DNA of 64,000 nt from Flaccisagitta enflata (GCA_965153355.1 OZ231128.1:24428001-24492000), one strand, 5' to 3'; counted from the first letter of the stretch, positions 1 to 28,186 are shown. Translations and numbers: made by a program. The notes: a model not told the origin generated them from the sequence alone.

Positions 1-119
1 TGGTCTTTAAAATAAGAAGATGAAGCCTTCGAAAAAAAAATGACGTTCTTATAAAAAAAAAAGAGTGTATCTCCAATAGAAATCAAAAAATCTATAAAAA
101 ATTGGTGAGATTCTAAAAC

Positions 120-560
120 GTCTTCAAATTTTCTAGCGGTTGGCACCAACCGCGTTCCTGTGCACTTAACCGTTTAGAAATGAGAGCTGAATGAAGTTAG
201 GTACCTCTTTTGAAAAATGGCATAAAATTGGCATTTTTGAAACGCGGTTCATGGAAGATGGCACGCCCGCTCATCTGGCTGTTTCAACGAAGCAATGGCA
301 CCAAAGGCACAACTCAAAGGTCAAACACTTCTTCAGTTACCCCAGGAACAGCCCAGATCTCAACCTGATTGAATCTCTATAGTCCCAATTGAAGCAATGG
401 CGAAGTAGAGAATGTGCAACATGGATGGCAAGACTAAAAGAAATCGCGCTTAAGTCCGGAGGAAGATCACGACATCATACCTTCAGTCGCAGTATGAAAG
501 CTTGCTAAGACGCATGAGAGCGTTTGGAAAGGTCAAGGAGGCCAAGACCAAATGTCAATA
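120..560 (+). pseudogene. Tc1/mariner transposase fragment (C-terminal part)
   Basis: The frame from about 191 reads a degraded DDE transposase end. FMEDGTPAHLA resembles the second catalytic-Asp block of Tc1-like enzymes, and SPDLNLIESL resembles the third-acidic-residue block, which is normally followed by a Trp. Here the Trp position is a TAG stop at 380-382, and similar sequence (SQLKQW, LKEIALK) continues after it. There is no intact ORF, so this is a dead copy. It lies inside an intron of, or upstream of, the EGF gene. The family assignment is from motif recognition only. Confidence 0.7.
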
Positions 561-762
561 TTGTTACAAACATTTTAATTGTATTATCTTGTCCATAAAA
601 CGCCCCTTAATCCATAATGCGATAAACTTTTTTCCAAGATAGTAGATTTAGGATGCAATCTTCAGTAAAAAAAAAAATTGTCAACAAATATCTCAGCAGT
701 AGATCAACCAGCCATTCAATCATTCAATCAGTCAATACGTCAATAACATTTTTTGTTCACAG

Positions 763-16319
<15,557 letters not shown>

Positions 16320-16484
16320 CGATATACGTGCGATACACATTCTGTAATGTGTATGTCTGTGTGCAGATATACAGATTGCCGAGAAGGTCTTGGAATTTGG
16401 CAGTAGATAAAAGTTGAAAAATGAAATTTTCTATGGTAGATCAGTTTAACAGTCATTGTGAATCATTTTTTCCTCTACCGACGC

Positions 16485-16490
16485 ATTAAA
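16485..16490 (+). promoter_or_regulatory. Possible poly(A) signal ATTAAA
   Basis: ATTAAA lies about 165 bp after the TGA of the EGF/LamG/PAN gene and just before a MITE. It is the only good candidate before that element. Confidence 0.4.
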
Positions 16491-16508
16491 TCACCTTATA
16501 TCTATGTA

Positions 16509-17118
16509 CTATCTTCGCCAAAAGAAACGCGACACCCTGGGAATGATATGAATTATTGACCATACTTTGACAAAATTTGGCATCTGAAAGAGTTTATAAG
16601 TCAAGTAAGTTTTTTCCGTGAGAAACAAATCAGGCTGTGAATCTGAAATGCAATTTCTAACACATTTTTTCATTCACAGATGTGATAACCTTTTCTCAGT
16701 AGTCCACAGTTTTTGCAAACCTATGATTTTTAAAACAGGTCTACTCTTTTGCTTGCCATTTCCAAATGGTTTGAGCTACAGGATTCAGATTGCGCTCATC
16801 TTTTAGATTTTTCGATGTAGATCAATTTGCTTTTTTGGAAAAAGTATCTAGCTTTTCCAGAAGCTGTGATAACCAAAGTTAAACTTACATGAAATTTTTT
16901 CTATTGTTTTTTTTTGCAATTCTTTATAAATTCTGAAAATGATTATTTCCCTTCTTCTGCTTGCCATTTCTGAACGCTTTAAGATACATTTACCAGATTG
17001 GACTCATTTTGTAGATCTTTTGGAGTAGATAAATATGTTTTTTTAAAAAAGTCTCTAGCTTGTCTAGAAGCCAAGATATTCTAGGTAGAAGGTGTCGCGT
17101 TTCTTTTGGCGAAGATAG
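16509..17118. mobile_element. Palindromic MITE with TA duplication (610 bp)
   Basis: Terminal inverted repeats CTATCTTCGCCAAAAGAAAC and its complement are followed by GCGACACC, and the element is flanked by TA on both sides. The interior arms share CTGCTTGCCATTTC-type blocks in the same orientation as other MITEs of the window. No ORF. Tc1/mariner-type by its TA target. Confidence 0.8.
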
Positions 17119-17580
17119 TAGTTGTACCATGAATCTATCATTTGAAATTTGTTTTCAAACATTATTTTCATTTCTTTCCAAAATCTACAATTTAATTTAA
17201 GTTTGAGACTCATCATGTCGGAATCTAATGGGGGGAATGGGAAATGGGGGGAAAGAAATTCATAGTGTCTGTCTGTGTGTAGAAGACTAGTTTACAGATG
17301 TTATCTTTTTTATTTCATGATAGTTAAAGTACCTGCTACAAAAAATCAAAGTCTGTCAATGTGAAGAATCGTTTTGGTATCTGATAATGGTCAGCAATAG
17401 TGTGGATTTTGATGTTTGTGTGGTTTCAAGTTACAGGATCTTTATCGGCGCACAACCTTGCCCTTAAAAACTTAGATGAGCGCTTCTACTGTAATGCAAA
17501 TTCCATTTTTCATGAGGAAAGGGAAAAATTGAGTAATGAAAACGTTTTATTTGGGCGCCAGATTAGACTCAAATGAGAAA
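17119..17580. other. Intergenic sequence, nothing recognised
   Basis: AT-rich, without long ORFs, clear repeats or RNA signatures that I can see. Confidence 0.5.
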
Positions 17581-18480
17581 AAGAATCAAATCTCTTTATT
17601 TGCGATTAAACCGTTTGGAAATGAGAATAATGTCAAGAAGTTTCCGATACATGCGTCCCCAATCAGATAATAGATAGTTAGATGTAAAGAGATGAAAAAC
17701 GAAAGTGTTAAGAAAATTTTGCATACCGTATTTTTTCCATTTAGCGCCCCCCCTCCAATTAGCACCCCCCCTTTTTTTTCTCTTGGTGTTACACTTTCCC
17801 GAAAAAAATTGGACAGATATATTGAGTAAAATGATGACATAACACAACACAATTAACCATTCTCACTGACTTTCAAACAGATACATGTAATGAGTATCGC
17901 CATTTTGAGTCAAATTTAGCTTTTCATTAAAAAAATGGTTTGAATGACAGTTCATCTACAATACAAAGGGGGCGCTAATTTGAGGGTTAAAAAGCAAAGT
18001 CATATTTCAATTTCAAAAGCGCCCGGGGCGCTAATTAGAAAAAAATGGTTATCAACATTTGGACCTTCCGATCTTTTAATCATCGTCGGGAAAAAAGTCA
18101 AAGTCAGTTTTCGACTTTTTGATAATTTTGAGAGAAGCATGGTTTTCATTTTCTTATAGGAAAATTAAGGCTCTCAATGGTCACTCAAACAAAGTTGATA
18201 TGGTATGTTAATTCAATAATTCTCTTCCATTTTGCGCTAAGCATCATGCTCTACAACAAATATTTTTCCAATTATTACTTTTCAAAAAGATTTTTTGGAA
18301 AAATTCAAATTGAATTTCTATCGATTTTTTATTTTCATTTACGCAAGATCAGTAAAAGATTGCATTTATGTTTGTTTGAGCATGCAAATACAAGAAAACA
18401 TGTTTGTGAGCATAGCTGCCTATCTGTGATGGTGTTTTAGAGTATTCTAGCTCATTTAGCTTATTTAGCTCAGTTTTCTT
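17580..18480. repeat. Dispersed repeat related to 44.2-44.56 kb
   Basis: GAGAGAAGCATGGTTTTCAT near 18130, and AATTCTCTTCCATTTTGCGC followed by a CTACAACAAATATT block near 18215-18265, have close counterparts at 44325-44460 in the opsin gene. Two GGCGCTAATT blocks (17970, 18027) and AGCGCCCCC/AGCACCCCC near 17745 look like inverted pieces of the same element. Limits not defined. Confidence 0.5.
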
Positions 18481-18508
18481 TCTGATTATAGGGGTTTTTG
18501 CATTGATA

Positions 18509-19277
18509 CAGGGTGTACCAACTCAGTTGTAACATAAAGAATCGATGTATCTCTGCTTTTAAAAAAGATAATCTAATTCTGAAAAAAGTTTTAAAGAGCT
18601 TTTGAAAAACAATTTTTGCTCAATTAGGGGAAAATGATGGGAAGGTATTAACAGTCATGGAAAAATGGCTTGGAAGTACATGCCTTTTTGCAACCATTTT
18701 GCCATTTTTCATTGATCTCCTATGACAACTACTCTTTGTTTAGCTATTATCTGTAAATAATTTGATAAAACATGAAGAGTTGGACTCAAATTAAAGGTAT
18801 ACTGCATAGTGAAAGAGATTTGATGGAAAAATTCACATTTTTTTGAAAAAATAGCATGATATTTGCCAAATTCATGCCTTTGAAAATCGAGTTGTTTTTT
18901 TTAAATGTGGTTTTGAAGAAAGAAAAAAGAAAATCTTCAATATTTTGAGGATGTTTTTTAATGGGGCCAAAAACTACTGCAAAAATTCTTTAATTTGGGA
19001 CCAATCTCAGGTCTCTAGCTCAATCCGTTTAGAAATGAGAGCTTCTTAAAGAAAAAGTGTCTATGAGCAATGTCAGCCAAAATTGCAAATTGAGAAATAG
19101 CTGCATGATTTCAGGTTGTGAATGTATAAAATTCTTTTGTAGACATAAAAAATTTTATAAGCATGAGCAAAAATCGTTTTTTAAGAGCTCTTTGGAACTT
19201 TTTTCAGAATGGGATTATCTTCTTTAGAAGCAGAGATACATCGATTCTTTATGTTACAACTGAGTTGGTACACCCTG
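18509..19277. mobile_element. Palindromic MITE with TA duplication (769 bp)
   Basis: Ends CAGGGTGTACCAACTCAGTT and complement, flanked by TA (18507-18508, 19278-19279). The inverted match runs well inward through TAAAGAATCGATGTATCTCT. CAGGG-type ends and a TA target point to the Tc1/mariner group. Confidence 0.85.
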
Positions 19278-19315
19278 TATTATCTTGATATTATCTTGAT
19301 ATTATCTAGATAAAA

Positions 19316-19470
19316 GGTGTGTCTGCATAAATCAGCTTAATCAGATATTTTATTTGAATATCAATATCCGGATATTTCATGTAGTAAATTTTGTAAATTC
19401 ACTATGTAGAATATCCGGATATTGATATCCAAATAAAACATCCAAATAATATGGTGAATGCTGACGCACC
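19316..19470. mobile_element. Small palindromic repeat (possible MITE)
   Basis: GGTGTGTCTGCAT at the left and the complement of GGTGCGTCAGCAT at the right. In between, TATCAATATCCGGATATT is mirrored by AATATCCGGATATTGATA. The target duplication is not clear. Confidence 0.55.
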
Positions 19471-19639
19471 CATTCCCTATATAATATCTCGATAACATTC
19501 CCAATGCGAAAACCCATTTTAAATGCAATAAATGGATAAATGTTTTGATACATGTTTAAGCAAGCAAATACAATAGAGGATGTCAGTAAGCATAGCTGGT
19601 CATCTGTGTAAGAAATTTTGAGTATTTTAGTTCATCTAG

Positions 19640-19830
19640 CTCATTTAATTTGATCACATTTCGCGGCACGGAAGTCACTGGTCTCAAGTATTTGAGAGCT
19701 GCCACCCTCCAATTTTTCTTCAGTACACTCCCTAATGGTCCCCTGCATATGGAAAAACCGTCGCGAAAAACATCTAGCACGAATTTTTCCGTCCATGCCT
19801 CTACAATCGAACATGCGTCGGCCTTCATAA
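19640..19830 (+). repeat. Dispersed repeat, inverted relative to 22.13-22.32 kb
   Basis: Contains GTCACTGGTCTCAAGTATTT, the block CCTCCAATTTTTCTTC, GGTCCCCTGCATATGG and AAAAACCGTCGCGAAAAA. All recur in the same order on the opposite strand at 22140-22300. No ORF with recognisable homology. Confidence 0.65.
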
Positions 19831-20259
19831 TGGGAGTGGAAATTTCCTGTTTTCTGATGACAAAAACCATTAATACTTTCTAAAAAATATGATTTACATT
19901 AAGCGTGTAAATCAACTCAAAGGTGAATTTGCATAGAAGCCAAACTTAGCTAGAATTCATTATGAATATACTCCAAAGTGACGCCAAGTGCCGGAAAATG
20001 ACGCTAGAAATACGCGACTTCCGGTTTGGGTAAAAACACTTTTTCTCTTTAGAATTAAGACAAGCGCACAATAAAATGGACTAAAATGTAAATTGTCCCT
20101 CTGCAAGTGCGTCCTCCCACCTCTGCAGGAGGCTCGTTCGTCAATTAATTGGTCAGTCAATCAGTCGGTCGGTCATGCAAATGTGTGAAATGCGCAGAAC
20201 GGCCACTTCTGACATCTTTTTTCATTCTTATTACTTCTCATGCCTTGCCACATTTATTT

Positions 20260-20352
20260 TCATTCTGCTATTCATTCAATCATTCATTCGTTGATTTATT
20301 CAACTTTTCATTCATTCATTCATTCATTCATTCATTCATTCATTCATTCACT
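20260..20352 (+). repeat. (CATT)n microsatellite
   Basis: Imperfect then perfect CATT units, the same motif as the array at 4.1-4.4 kb. Confidence 0.9.
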
Positions 20353-20623
20353 CTTAACCAGCGAGGAACACTTATTGGCCATTACTTGGGCTTGATCAAT
20401 ATATTTACTGAAGTATCAATCCCTCTGCACTGCAGTAATCCTTCCTTCAAAGCTTTTTTCCATGGATATGCCACTCACATTTGATGAATCACATCCCTAA
20501 TCAGGTTATTCTACGTCGGTGGTATGGTCAGTGGGTTGTATAGTCACTCGATCGGCCCGTAAAGCTTAGCCTCTTCAGCGTTTAAATATGATTTTCATGG
20601 CTGCCCTAATGCTTGATTTGCCT

Positions 20624-20760
20624 TTTTAGTCGCGTGCAACGCGATTCTACATCCCGCTATGTTGGTCCGTTGTTTGGTCGGTCGGTCAGTAGGTCCCATT
20701 TTTGGGCAGCGGCCCCAAAGGAGCCGATGACCTATGCTTTCACACGGGAAATTTCTCCTC
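20624..20760 (-). mobile_element. Helitron-like hairpin end with GTCGGTC tract
   Basis: TTTTTAGTCGCGTGCAACGCGATT is an imperfect terminal hairpin. It is followed by CTACATCCCGC and GGTCCGTTGTTTGGTCGGTC, as in family A reverse copies. Then comes GGGCAGCGGCCCCAAAGGAG, the conserved block of the fold-back minisatellite family. Confidence 0.6.
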
Positions 20761-20799
20761 CTTCTTCTCCTCCTCTTCCTACATCCCCCCCCTGGAGGC

Positions 20800-21262
20800 C
20801 CAAATCCTAGCTTCAAGACCCAAATCCTAGCTTCAAGGCTCAAATCCTAGTCTTGCGGCTCAAATCCCAGTCTTGCGGCTCAAATCCCAGTCTTGCGGCT
20901 CAAATCCCAGTCTCGAGGCTCAAATCCCAGTCTTGAGGCTCAAATCTCAGTCTTGAGGCTCAAATCCCAGCCTGGGGCTCAATCCCAGTCTTGAGGCTCA
21001 AATCCCAGCCTCGAGGCCCAAATCCCAGCCTCTTGGCTAAAATCCCAGCCTTGAGGCTCAAATCCCAGCCTCTTGGCTCAATTCCCAGCCTTGAGGCTCA
21101 AATTCCAGCCTTGAGTCTCAAATCCCAGTCTAAAGGCCCAAATCCTAGTGTCGAGCCTCAAATCCCAGCCTCAAAGCTCAAATCCCAGCCTCAAGGCTCA
21201 AATTTCAGTCTCAAGGCCCCAATTACAGCCTCCAGGCCCTAATCCCAGCCTTGAGGCTCAAA
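20800..21262 (+). repeat. 20-bp minisatellite, unit CTCAAATCCCAGTCTTGAGG
   Basis: About 22 head-to-tail copies with variants (CCTAGCTTCAAGG, CAGCCTCTTGG). Short related stretches occur at 25320-25395, 46220-46360 and, inverted, at 21395-21480. The unit has a weak internal palindrome (CTTGAGG/CCTCAAG). Confidence 0.9.
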
Positions 21263-21329
21263 TAGAAATAGTTGCAAAAGCGTTAGATGGTCAGCGGTAC
21301 CCATTGCCCCTCTGTGAGTATATGTGGGT

Positions 21330-21542
21330 GTGTGATGGTGAGAGGGGCAGCGGCCCCGAAGGGGCTGATGACCTATGCTTAGTGAGTTTTGAAGCTCTAG
21401 GATTGAATTTGAGCATCAATAATGGGATTTGAGCCTCAAGGCTGTGATTTGAGCCATGAGGCTGTGATTCTAGCCGTGAGTCTGTGTGATTTGAGTCTGT
21501 GTGTCTGTCAGTCTGTCTGTGTGTTTGTGTGTGTGTGTGTGT

Positions 21543-21628
<86 letters not shown>
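21330..21628 (+). repeat. GGGCAGCGGCCCC block followed by (GT)n/(CT)n microsatellite
   Basis: GGGCAGCGGCCCCGAAGGGG at about 21346 is the dispersed family block, joined to degenerate minisatellite units and a GTGTG then CT array (21525-21625). Confidence 0.8.
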
Positions 21629-21629
21629 A

Positions 21630-22130
21630 TTCATAAATCGCATAAAATTTAACTATGATACCCAAATCTTCATTCGTTCAGCTACTCATATGAGTACATA
21701 GTGATTTACCCAAATTACACGGCGATTCCCACTTGATTCTCTAAGAGGCAGTTCACCAGCCACTTCAGCTGTCCCACGAAGGAGCGACCAAAGTAAGTGA
21801 GCGAGCCCATGAACAGCGAGCAAGCAAAGAATAAGGAGCCGTGCAAAGTGAGGGTGTGGAGTGAGCGGTGCAATCAAACAAACATGTTGGGCGATCAAGT
21901 GGTCTGCTGAAAACTTGGTCGTTTGTGACTGATAGAGTTCCTTCAAGAATCTTTTGGAAGCAGTTGACGAGCCATTCCATCAAACTATCCAAAAAATCTT
22001 GACAGTGTCTGGGGCGGTAATGCATTTTTTATTTTTCGATGGTACGTCCTAACATACTTTACGGTAGAATCTTCATGCTATAAAACCTGAGTTGCTGGAA
22101 ATCATTGCCAAACCGTACATAAAATTACCA
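21630..22130. other. Intergenic sequence, nothing recognised
   Basis: Unique-looking sequence with short ORFs only. I see no motif that supports a gene. Confidence 0.5.
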
Positions 22131-22320
22131 CCATTTTACCTTAGAGTTTTGTGAGCGATGGAGAAAAAAATTCGCGCTAGATCTTTTTCGCGACGGTTTT
22201 TGCATATGTTGGGGACCATTTGGGAGTGGAATGTGGAAAAATTGGAAGGTGGCGGCTCTCAAATACTTCAGACCAGTCACTTACATGGCGTGATTTCCTT
22301 TGATCTTCAGTGCAATCAAT
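22130..22320 (-). repeat. Inverted partner of the 19.64-19.83 kb repeat
   Basis: Reverse complement of the 19640-19830 blocks at moderate identity. The two copies lie 2.3 kb apart with a minisatellite and Helitron-like debris between them. They could be arms of one larger fold-back. Confidence 0.6.
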
Positions 22321-22659
22321 ACATACAATTGCCCTTGATTCTATCTAAAAGATATAAAGAATTGCAATGACTGAACACAAAAGCTTGGTGAAAAGTGGCA
22401 AATGCTTATGATTTTTCCCTCACGGCGATAGCCGCCATTACTGGTACGGACGGAAACGCCTACCTATTGAGATACAAGATCAAAAAGATATATAAGTCCT
22501 TCAACTTGATCTGCCAAGGGTCATGTACAATAGGGTTGTGAGTCTGTGACACGCACGTCGTCTTCCACTTGATATGATTTGGAGGAAAGGTGCTTCAAAG
22601 CCGATAAAGAGTTCATAGAAATGGTCTGTCCACTGAACCACGAGATGCAGATCTGCAAT

Positions 22660-22725
22660 GGAGTAACCCTTTTGGGCAGTGGCCCTGAAGAGGACAAAGT
22701 CCTGTAGAACACAAGGGGAATCTGT
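22660..22725 (+). repeat. GGGCAGTGGCCCTGAAG dispersed block
   Basis: Diverged single copy of the conserved block ending AAGTCCTGTAGAACACA that flanks the fold-back minisatellite cassettes at 35 and 40 kb. Confidence 0.6.
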
Positions 22726-22774
22726 CAGCTGTCAGGCTTATTAGTCCTGCCTGTTGATTCATGAAATTGAGCAA

Positions 22775-23371
22775 ACTCGGCTTTTCCGGAACAAAGCTTC
22801 AAAATTTGCATAAAAGTATTTAAAGTTATGTAGATCATGATAAGGATAGGTGCAGCCGTGCAGGTCCAAAAAATCTGAGCACCTATCCTAAAGATTCATC
22901 TAAAATTTTCAAAACAATGCCACCGCCAAACCGTCTGCCTCAGGGCAATAAGATTTCATGAACAAAAAAATATGTGTTTTACACATGTCCATACCAAATT
23001 TCAGCTCTCTAGCTTTATTAGAAGCGGAGATATAGCCGATTTATTTTTGGATGTGTTTTTCTCAAAAATACATATTTTCCCAAAAAAAATGCAGTTTTAT
23101 ATACATAAGTAAATCGGCTATATCTCTGCTTCTAATAAAGCTAGAGATCTGAAATTTGGTGTGCATATATACAAAGTACATATTTTTTAGCTCATAAAAG
23201 TTCATTGCCCTCATTCTAGCGGTTTGGCGATGGCATAATTTTAAAAGATTTTAAAGGAATTTCTAAGATAGGTGCTCATATTTTTTTTACCTGCACCTAT
23301 TATCATCATGATCTACATGACTTTAAGTACTTGTATGCAAATTTTCGAGGTTTGTTCCAGAAAAGCCGAGT
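22775..23371. mobile_element. Palindromic MITE (597 bp)
   Basis: Ends ACTCGGCTTTTCCGGAACAA and complement. The arms match through TATGTAGATCATGATAAGGA and AGGTGCAG, then TATCTCTGCTTCTAATAAAG at the centre. No clear target duplication beyond the termini. Confidence 0.8.
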
Positions 23372-23379
23372 CCTTTCTT

Positions 23380-24045
23380 CAACAACCTGGACTATATAGA
23401 CAATTAGACATAAAGTCGAATGATTTAAGGCGGAGGATCCTTGCCTGTGGCAATGCCAATTGCAGCCAATATACACCCCCAAGCTCCATCCCCCATTGTC
23501 GTTGGTCGTAACGACGGCAATTGTGAATTCCCTCGATTGAAAGCGGGATCAGTTCATAAGGAAGACATTAGGACGCGTGCGCAGTAACGATACAATTAGA
23601 AGTTCCTTCCGAAAAAAGATCATAAATAGCTCGCGCGGCCGCGAATGCCGGCCCAAATGGGTCTAGGAGGAGAAAGGAAAATTGGTCTTTTGTTTTACGG
23701 CTGAACAATACTTTCGCGCGCGTGGATTTTGGCTGGGGTGTACGTTAAGGGTAGGGGGTGGGTTCAGCGTTGGGGTAGGGTCAGAGGTTATGTTAGGTTT
23801 AGGGGTGGGTTTAGGGTTATGGTAGGGTTAGGGGTAAGGTTGCGGTTATTGATTCGTGAAAAACAAGCGCGCAACCACAGTGAGGAGTTCTCCACTCTGG
23901 CCGCCATGTGCTGTAAGCTCTTGATAAATGCCCCTGCCCAACTAAACGCGATAATTAGGAGTCTTTTATCCAAAACGCGCTTCTATTTGAAGCTTTTTCC
24001 ATCCATTTGTCTGTTGGTCCATCCGTCTATCCATTAGTCAATCCA
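23380..24045. other. GC-richer intergenic stretch with GGTTAGGG-like motifs
   Basis: Includes CGCGCGGCCGCG near 23630 and irregular GGGTTAGGG/GGGTTTAGGG motifs at 23740-23850. The spacing is irregular. No ORF is supported. Confidence 0.5.
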
Positions 24046-24051
24046 TTGTGC

Positions 24052-24690
<639 letters not shown>

Positions 24691-25052
24691 GTCGTCGTCG
24701 ACGTCGTCATCAACATCAGGATCACCAGATGGGGTTTACAAGGGGAATGACATCTGCCTTGAGGGCGTTTCAAGCCAATATTATCTAAAACCGATTTAGA
24801 AATGAGCATCGCGAAAACGAGCAACGGAAGCCACATAAAAAATGAATAAATAAAAACAAAGAACAAAAGAACAAAACAAAATCATGAAAACGACAACCAA
24901 AAAAAAAAAAAAAAAAAAACAACGAATAAAGTGTAAACAGCAAGTACAACAATGACGACAAAGATAACATGAAGGAAAGGAATGGCAAGAAAAAAGAGAA
25001 GAAACCAATCCAATTTCAATTACAATAACAACAACGGGAACAATACTAAGAA

Positions 25053-25207
<155 letters not shown>

Positions 25208-25525
25208 TCTTTCGTTACTTTTAGGAAGCAGCACCCCCAAAGGGAAGTAGGTTACGGTTAACTCCCACTGGCACTGACTAGTTTTCCCCGCCTTTCCTGG
25301 TTTTGAAGTCTAAATCTCACCCCCTAAGCCTACATCCGAACCCCAAGGCTCAAACTCCAGCCTTGAGTCTCAAATCCCAGTCATGAGGCCCATTGACCAT
25401 CCTTAGGGCATATATCTAAAAAACAAAAAATAGTGTAAACAGCGATGACCAATTTTCAACACACGGGCCCAAAATTCAAAACATGTATTGTGGCCCAGAT
25501 TGTAGACCAGAAAATTCAGTCCATC

Positions 25526-25620
25526 CTGTTTTTTTAGATGCGTCCTCGCATTTCTATAAGAGGATGTGTCCGTCTGTCTGACCGTCGGTCTGTCTGTCGC
25601 TCCGTTATCCATTCATCAAA
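25526..25620 (-). mobile_element. Helitron-like hairpin end, family C
   Basis: TTTTTAGATGCGTCCTCGCA followed by TTTCTATAAGAGGATGTGTC and a CCGTCTGTCTGACCGTCGG tract. It is the hairpin end of the AGATGCGTCC family. The far end is not seen. Confidence 0.6.
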
Positions 25621-25637
25621 ATCACTCACAAACCAAC

Positions 25638-25811
<174 letters not shown>

Positions 25812-26035
25812 AGGATGGTCTGTCTCCACCTGTGCTTCCCACATCAGTTGTTGAATTTTCCGATTCCTGCAATTCAATCTTTGAAATCGGATCCTTCAGT
25901 AAAAAGTTGACGCCGGTGGCGACAAAAACGCTGATGGTTGACAAGTTAACGGTGACGACGATAACGGTGACGGTTGACAAGATAACGGTGATGATGGCGA
26001 CGACGATAACGCTGGACAGTACCATGCTAGTCCAT

Positions 26036-26143
26036 CATCCTCGTTTTCATTTTCATTTTCATTTTCATTTTCATTTTCATTTTCATTTTCATTTTCATTT
26101 TCTTTTTCATTTTCATTTTCATTTTCATTTTTTTAAATGCATT

Positions 26144-26211
<68 letters not shown>

Positions 26212-26238
26212 GATCATCATCAAAATTCATCATCATCA

Positions 26239-26285
<47 letters not shown>

Positions 26286-26292
26286 ATCATCG

Positions 26293-26345
<53 letters not shown>

Positions 26346-26430
26346 TTCATCATAATTATCATAATTATCATCATCATACACCATCCTCATCATGATCATC
26401 ACCATCCTCATCCTCATCCTACTCATCATT

Positions 26431-26506
<76 letters not shown>

Positions 26507-26600
26507 ACATCAACATCATCATCATCATCATCATCAACATCATCATCATCATCATCATCAACATCATCATCATTATCATCATCATCATCATCATCATCAT
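26036..26600 (+). repeat. (TTTTCA)n hexamer then (CAT)n arrays
   Basis: Hexamer CATTTT repeated at 26036-26132, then CAT with CGT and CAA variants to 26600. Low complexity, not coding. Confidence 0.95.
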
Positions 26601-26766
26601 CCCATTGATGACACCGCTGATACATACGTGAAAGCATTGTTGCATTGTTTTCGTTATCAGAACGCTGAGAGGGAACTCGATATGTTTAAAACGCCACAGA
26701 AATAGCGGACTCATCCTCCACCCCCATCCACCCCCCCCCCCCACCCCCCAGACACACATGGCTTCA

Positions 26767-27077
26767 CAGTCAGCGGACAAAACATAATAGGTATATATAT
26801 CATACCGTTGGTTTTGATCCAACATGCTGATAGTAAACAAAATATTGTATGCAACGACCAGTGGTTTAAATAACACCCGGCTGTAATGTTACAAAATTGT
26901 AGCATTACAGCCGACTGTAATTCTAACAACCCATTATTGAATACAACATTTTGTTCGTTACAGCCGGCTGTAACTTGAGCAATTGATTGTCGTATACAGT
27001 ATTTTGTTTTTGAGCAATATGTTGGATCGAAGCCAGCGGTATGATATATATACCTATAGTGTTTTGTCCACTGACTG
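26767..27077. mobile_element. Palindromic MITE (311 bp), possible TTCA duplication
   Basis: Ends CAGTCAGCGGACAAAACATA and complement; both arms carry GGTATATATATCATACCG. The element is flanked by TTCA on both sides. The interior repeats TTACAGCCGGCTGTAA palindromes. The superfamily is uncertain. Confidence 0.75.
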
Positions 27078-27160
27078 TTCATGGTTATGCCAGTAAAAAA
27101 TCGGAGAAAATATAGAATGAAAGATACATTGATAAATTGATAATGAGAAGAGAGAGATAG

Positions 27161-27162
27161 AT

Positions 27163-27237
<75 letters not shown>

Positions 27238-27256
27238 CAGATAGATAGATAGATTG
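27161..27256 (+). repeat. (GATA)n microsatellite
   Basis: About 23 GATA units with one GACA variant. Confidence 0.95.
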
Positions 27257-27299
27257 ATTTTTAGTCGCTTGGATTTAAGTTTTCAGTAGGTTTCGTTCG

Positions 27300-27380
27300 T
27301 GCAATGGTTTTTGGGCAGCAGCCCCGCAAGGGACGATGTCCTGTAGAACCCAGGGGGACTTTCGTTCATTCGTTCGATTG
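27300..27380 (+). repeat. GGGCAGCAGCCCCGCAAGGG dispersed block
   Basis: Same block as at 35.13 and 40.13 kb, including GTCCTGTAGAACCCAGGGGG and ACTTTCGTTCATTCG. Confidence 0.65.
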
Positions 27381-27516
27381 TTTTACCGTTCGCCCCCTCC
27401 CCTCCCAGCCTTTTTTTAATTAATGTCTTTTTTTAATCTTTTTCCTGTCCCTGCCTATCCGTACACTATTTGGAAAGTGGGAAGCCGGATATCTGGCCTT
27501 GGTAATTTTCTTAGAA

Positions 27517-27706
27517 ACAAGACCGGATACACGGCTACACCAGTTGCGTGCGGGTGGGCACGAGCAGTTGTGGAGAAGGTAACTAGAGCATATGGGCAGG
27601 AGCAGTAAGCTCAGGAAGCTTAAAAACGCAAAAAAAAAAAATTAAAAGGCCGACCGACCGACCGACCGACATAGCGGGGTGTACAGTCGCGCATCACGCG
27701 ACTAAA
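27517..27706 (+). mobile_element. Helitron-like hairpin element, family A
   Basis: Starts AACAAGACCGGATACACGGC, has CGTGCGGGTGGGCACGAGCA and a GACCGACCGACCGACC tract, and ends with a CGCGCATCACGCG stem and ACTAAAAA. Confidence 0.75.
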
Positions 27707-28043
27707 AACAAGCGCGCAATTCTGATGGTAATTCTCATGTACGTACAGTCGAACAAGTTGCTCGTTGGTCGTTTTGTCATTTGATGCATTTTGATTCATT
27801 TTTGACTAACGAGGGTCGGAAGTTCTTAGTTTGTAGCGCCAAGAATTGCCATCTGGTATTGTTGCGACTTTTTGGGCTAGAAAATCTTTTTACAGTAATG
27901 CCATCTGAGTCACTTTGAACACTGGATGAAGGACGCCCTATTTGGTCATCATAGACGCACGACAAAGAATGTTCTGATTTGTAATTTGTCCAGGATGAAA
28001 AGCCAAGAATCTTAGGCTGATTTCTGTGGACAGAACAGAACAG

Positions 28044-28186
28044 TTGTTTGTTGTTTGTTATTTGTTGTTTGTTGTTTGTTGTTTGTTTTTTGTTGTTTGT
28101 TGTTTGTTGTTTGTTGTTTGTTGTTTGTTGTTTGTTGTTTGTTGTTTGTTGTTTGCTGTTTATTGTTTGTTGTTTGTTGTTTGTTG
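28044..28186 (+). repeat. Heptamer (TTGTTTG)n repeat
   Basis: About twenty 7-bp units with few variants. The unit length is unusual beside the di- and trinucleotide arrays. Confidence 0.9.

Noticed and set aside
20800-21262. CRISPR-like array
   Set aside because: Units are contiguous 20-mers without spacers, in an animal genome; it is a minisatellite.
23740-23850. GGTTAGGG-like motifs as an interstitial telomere
   Set aside because: Units vary in length and spacing and no perfect run is present.
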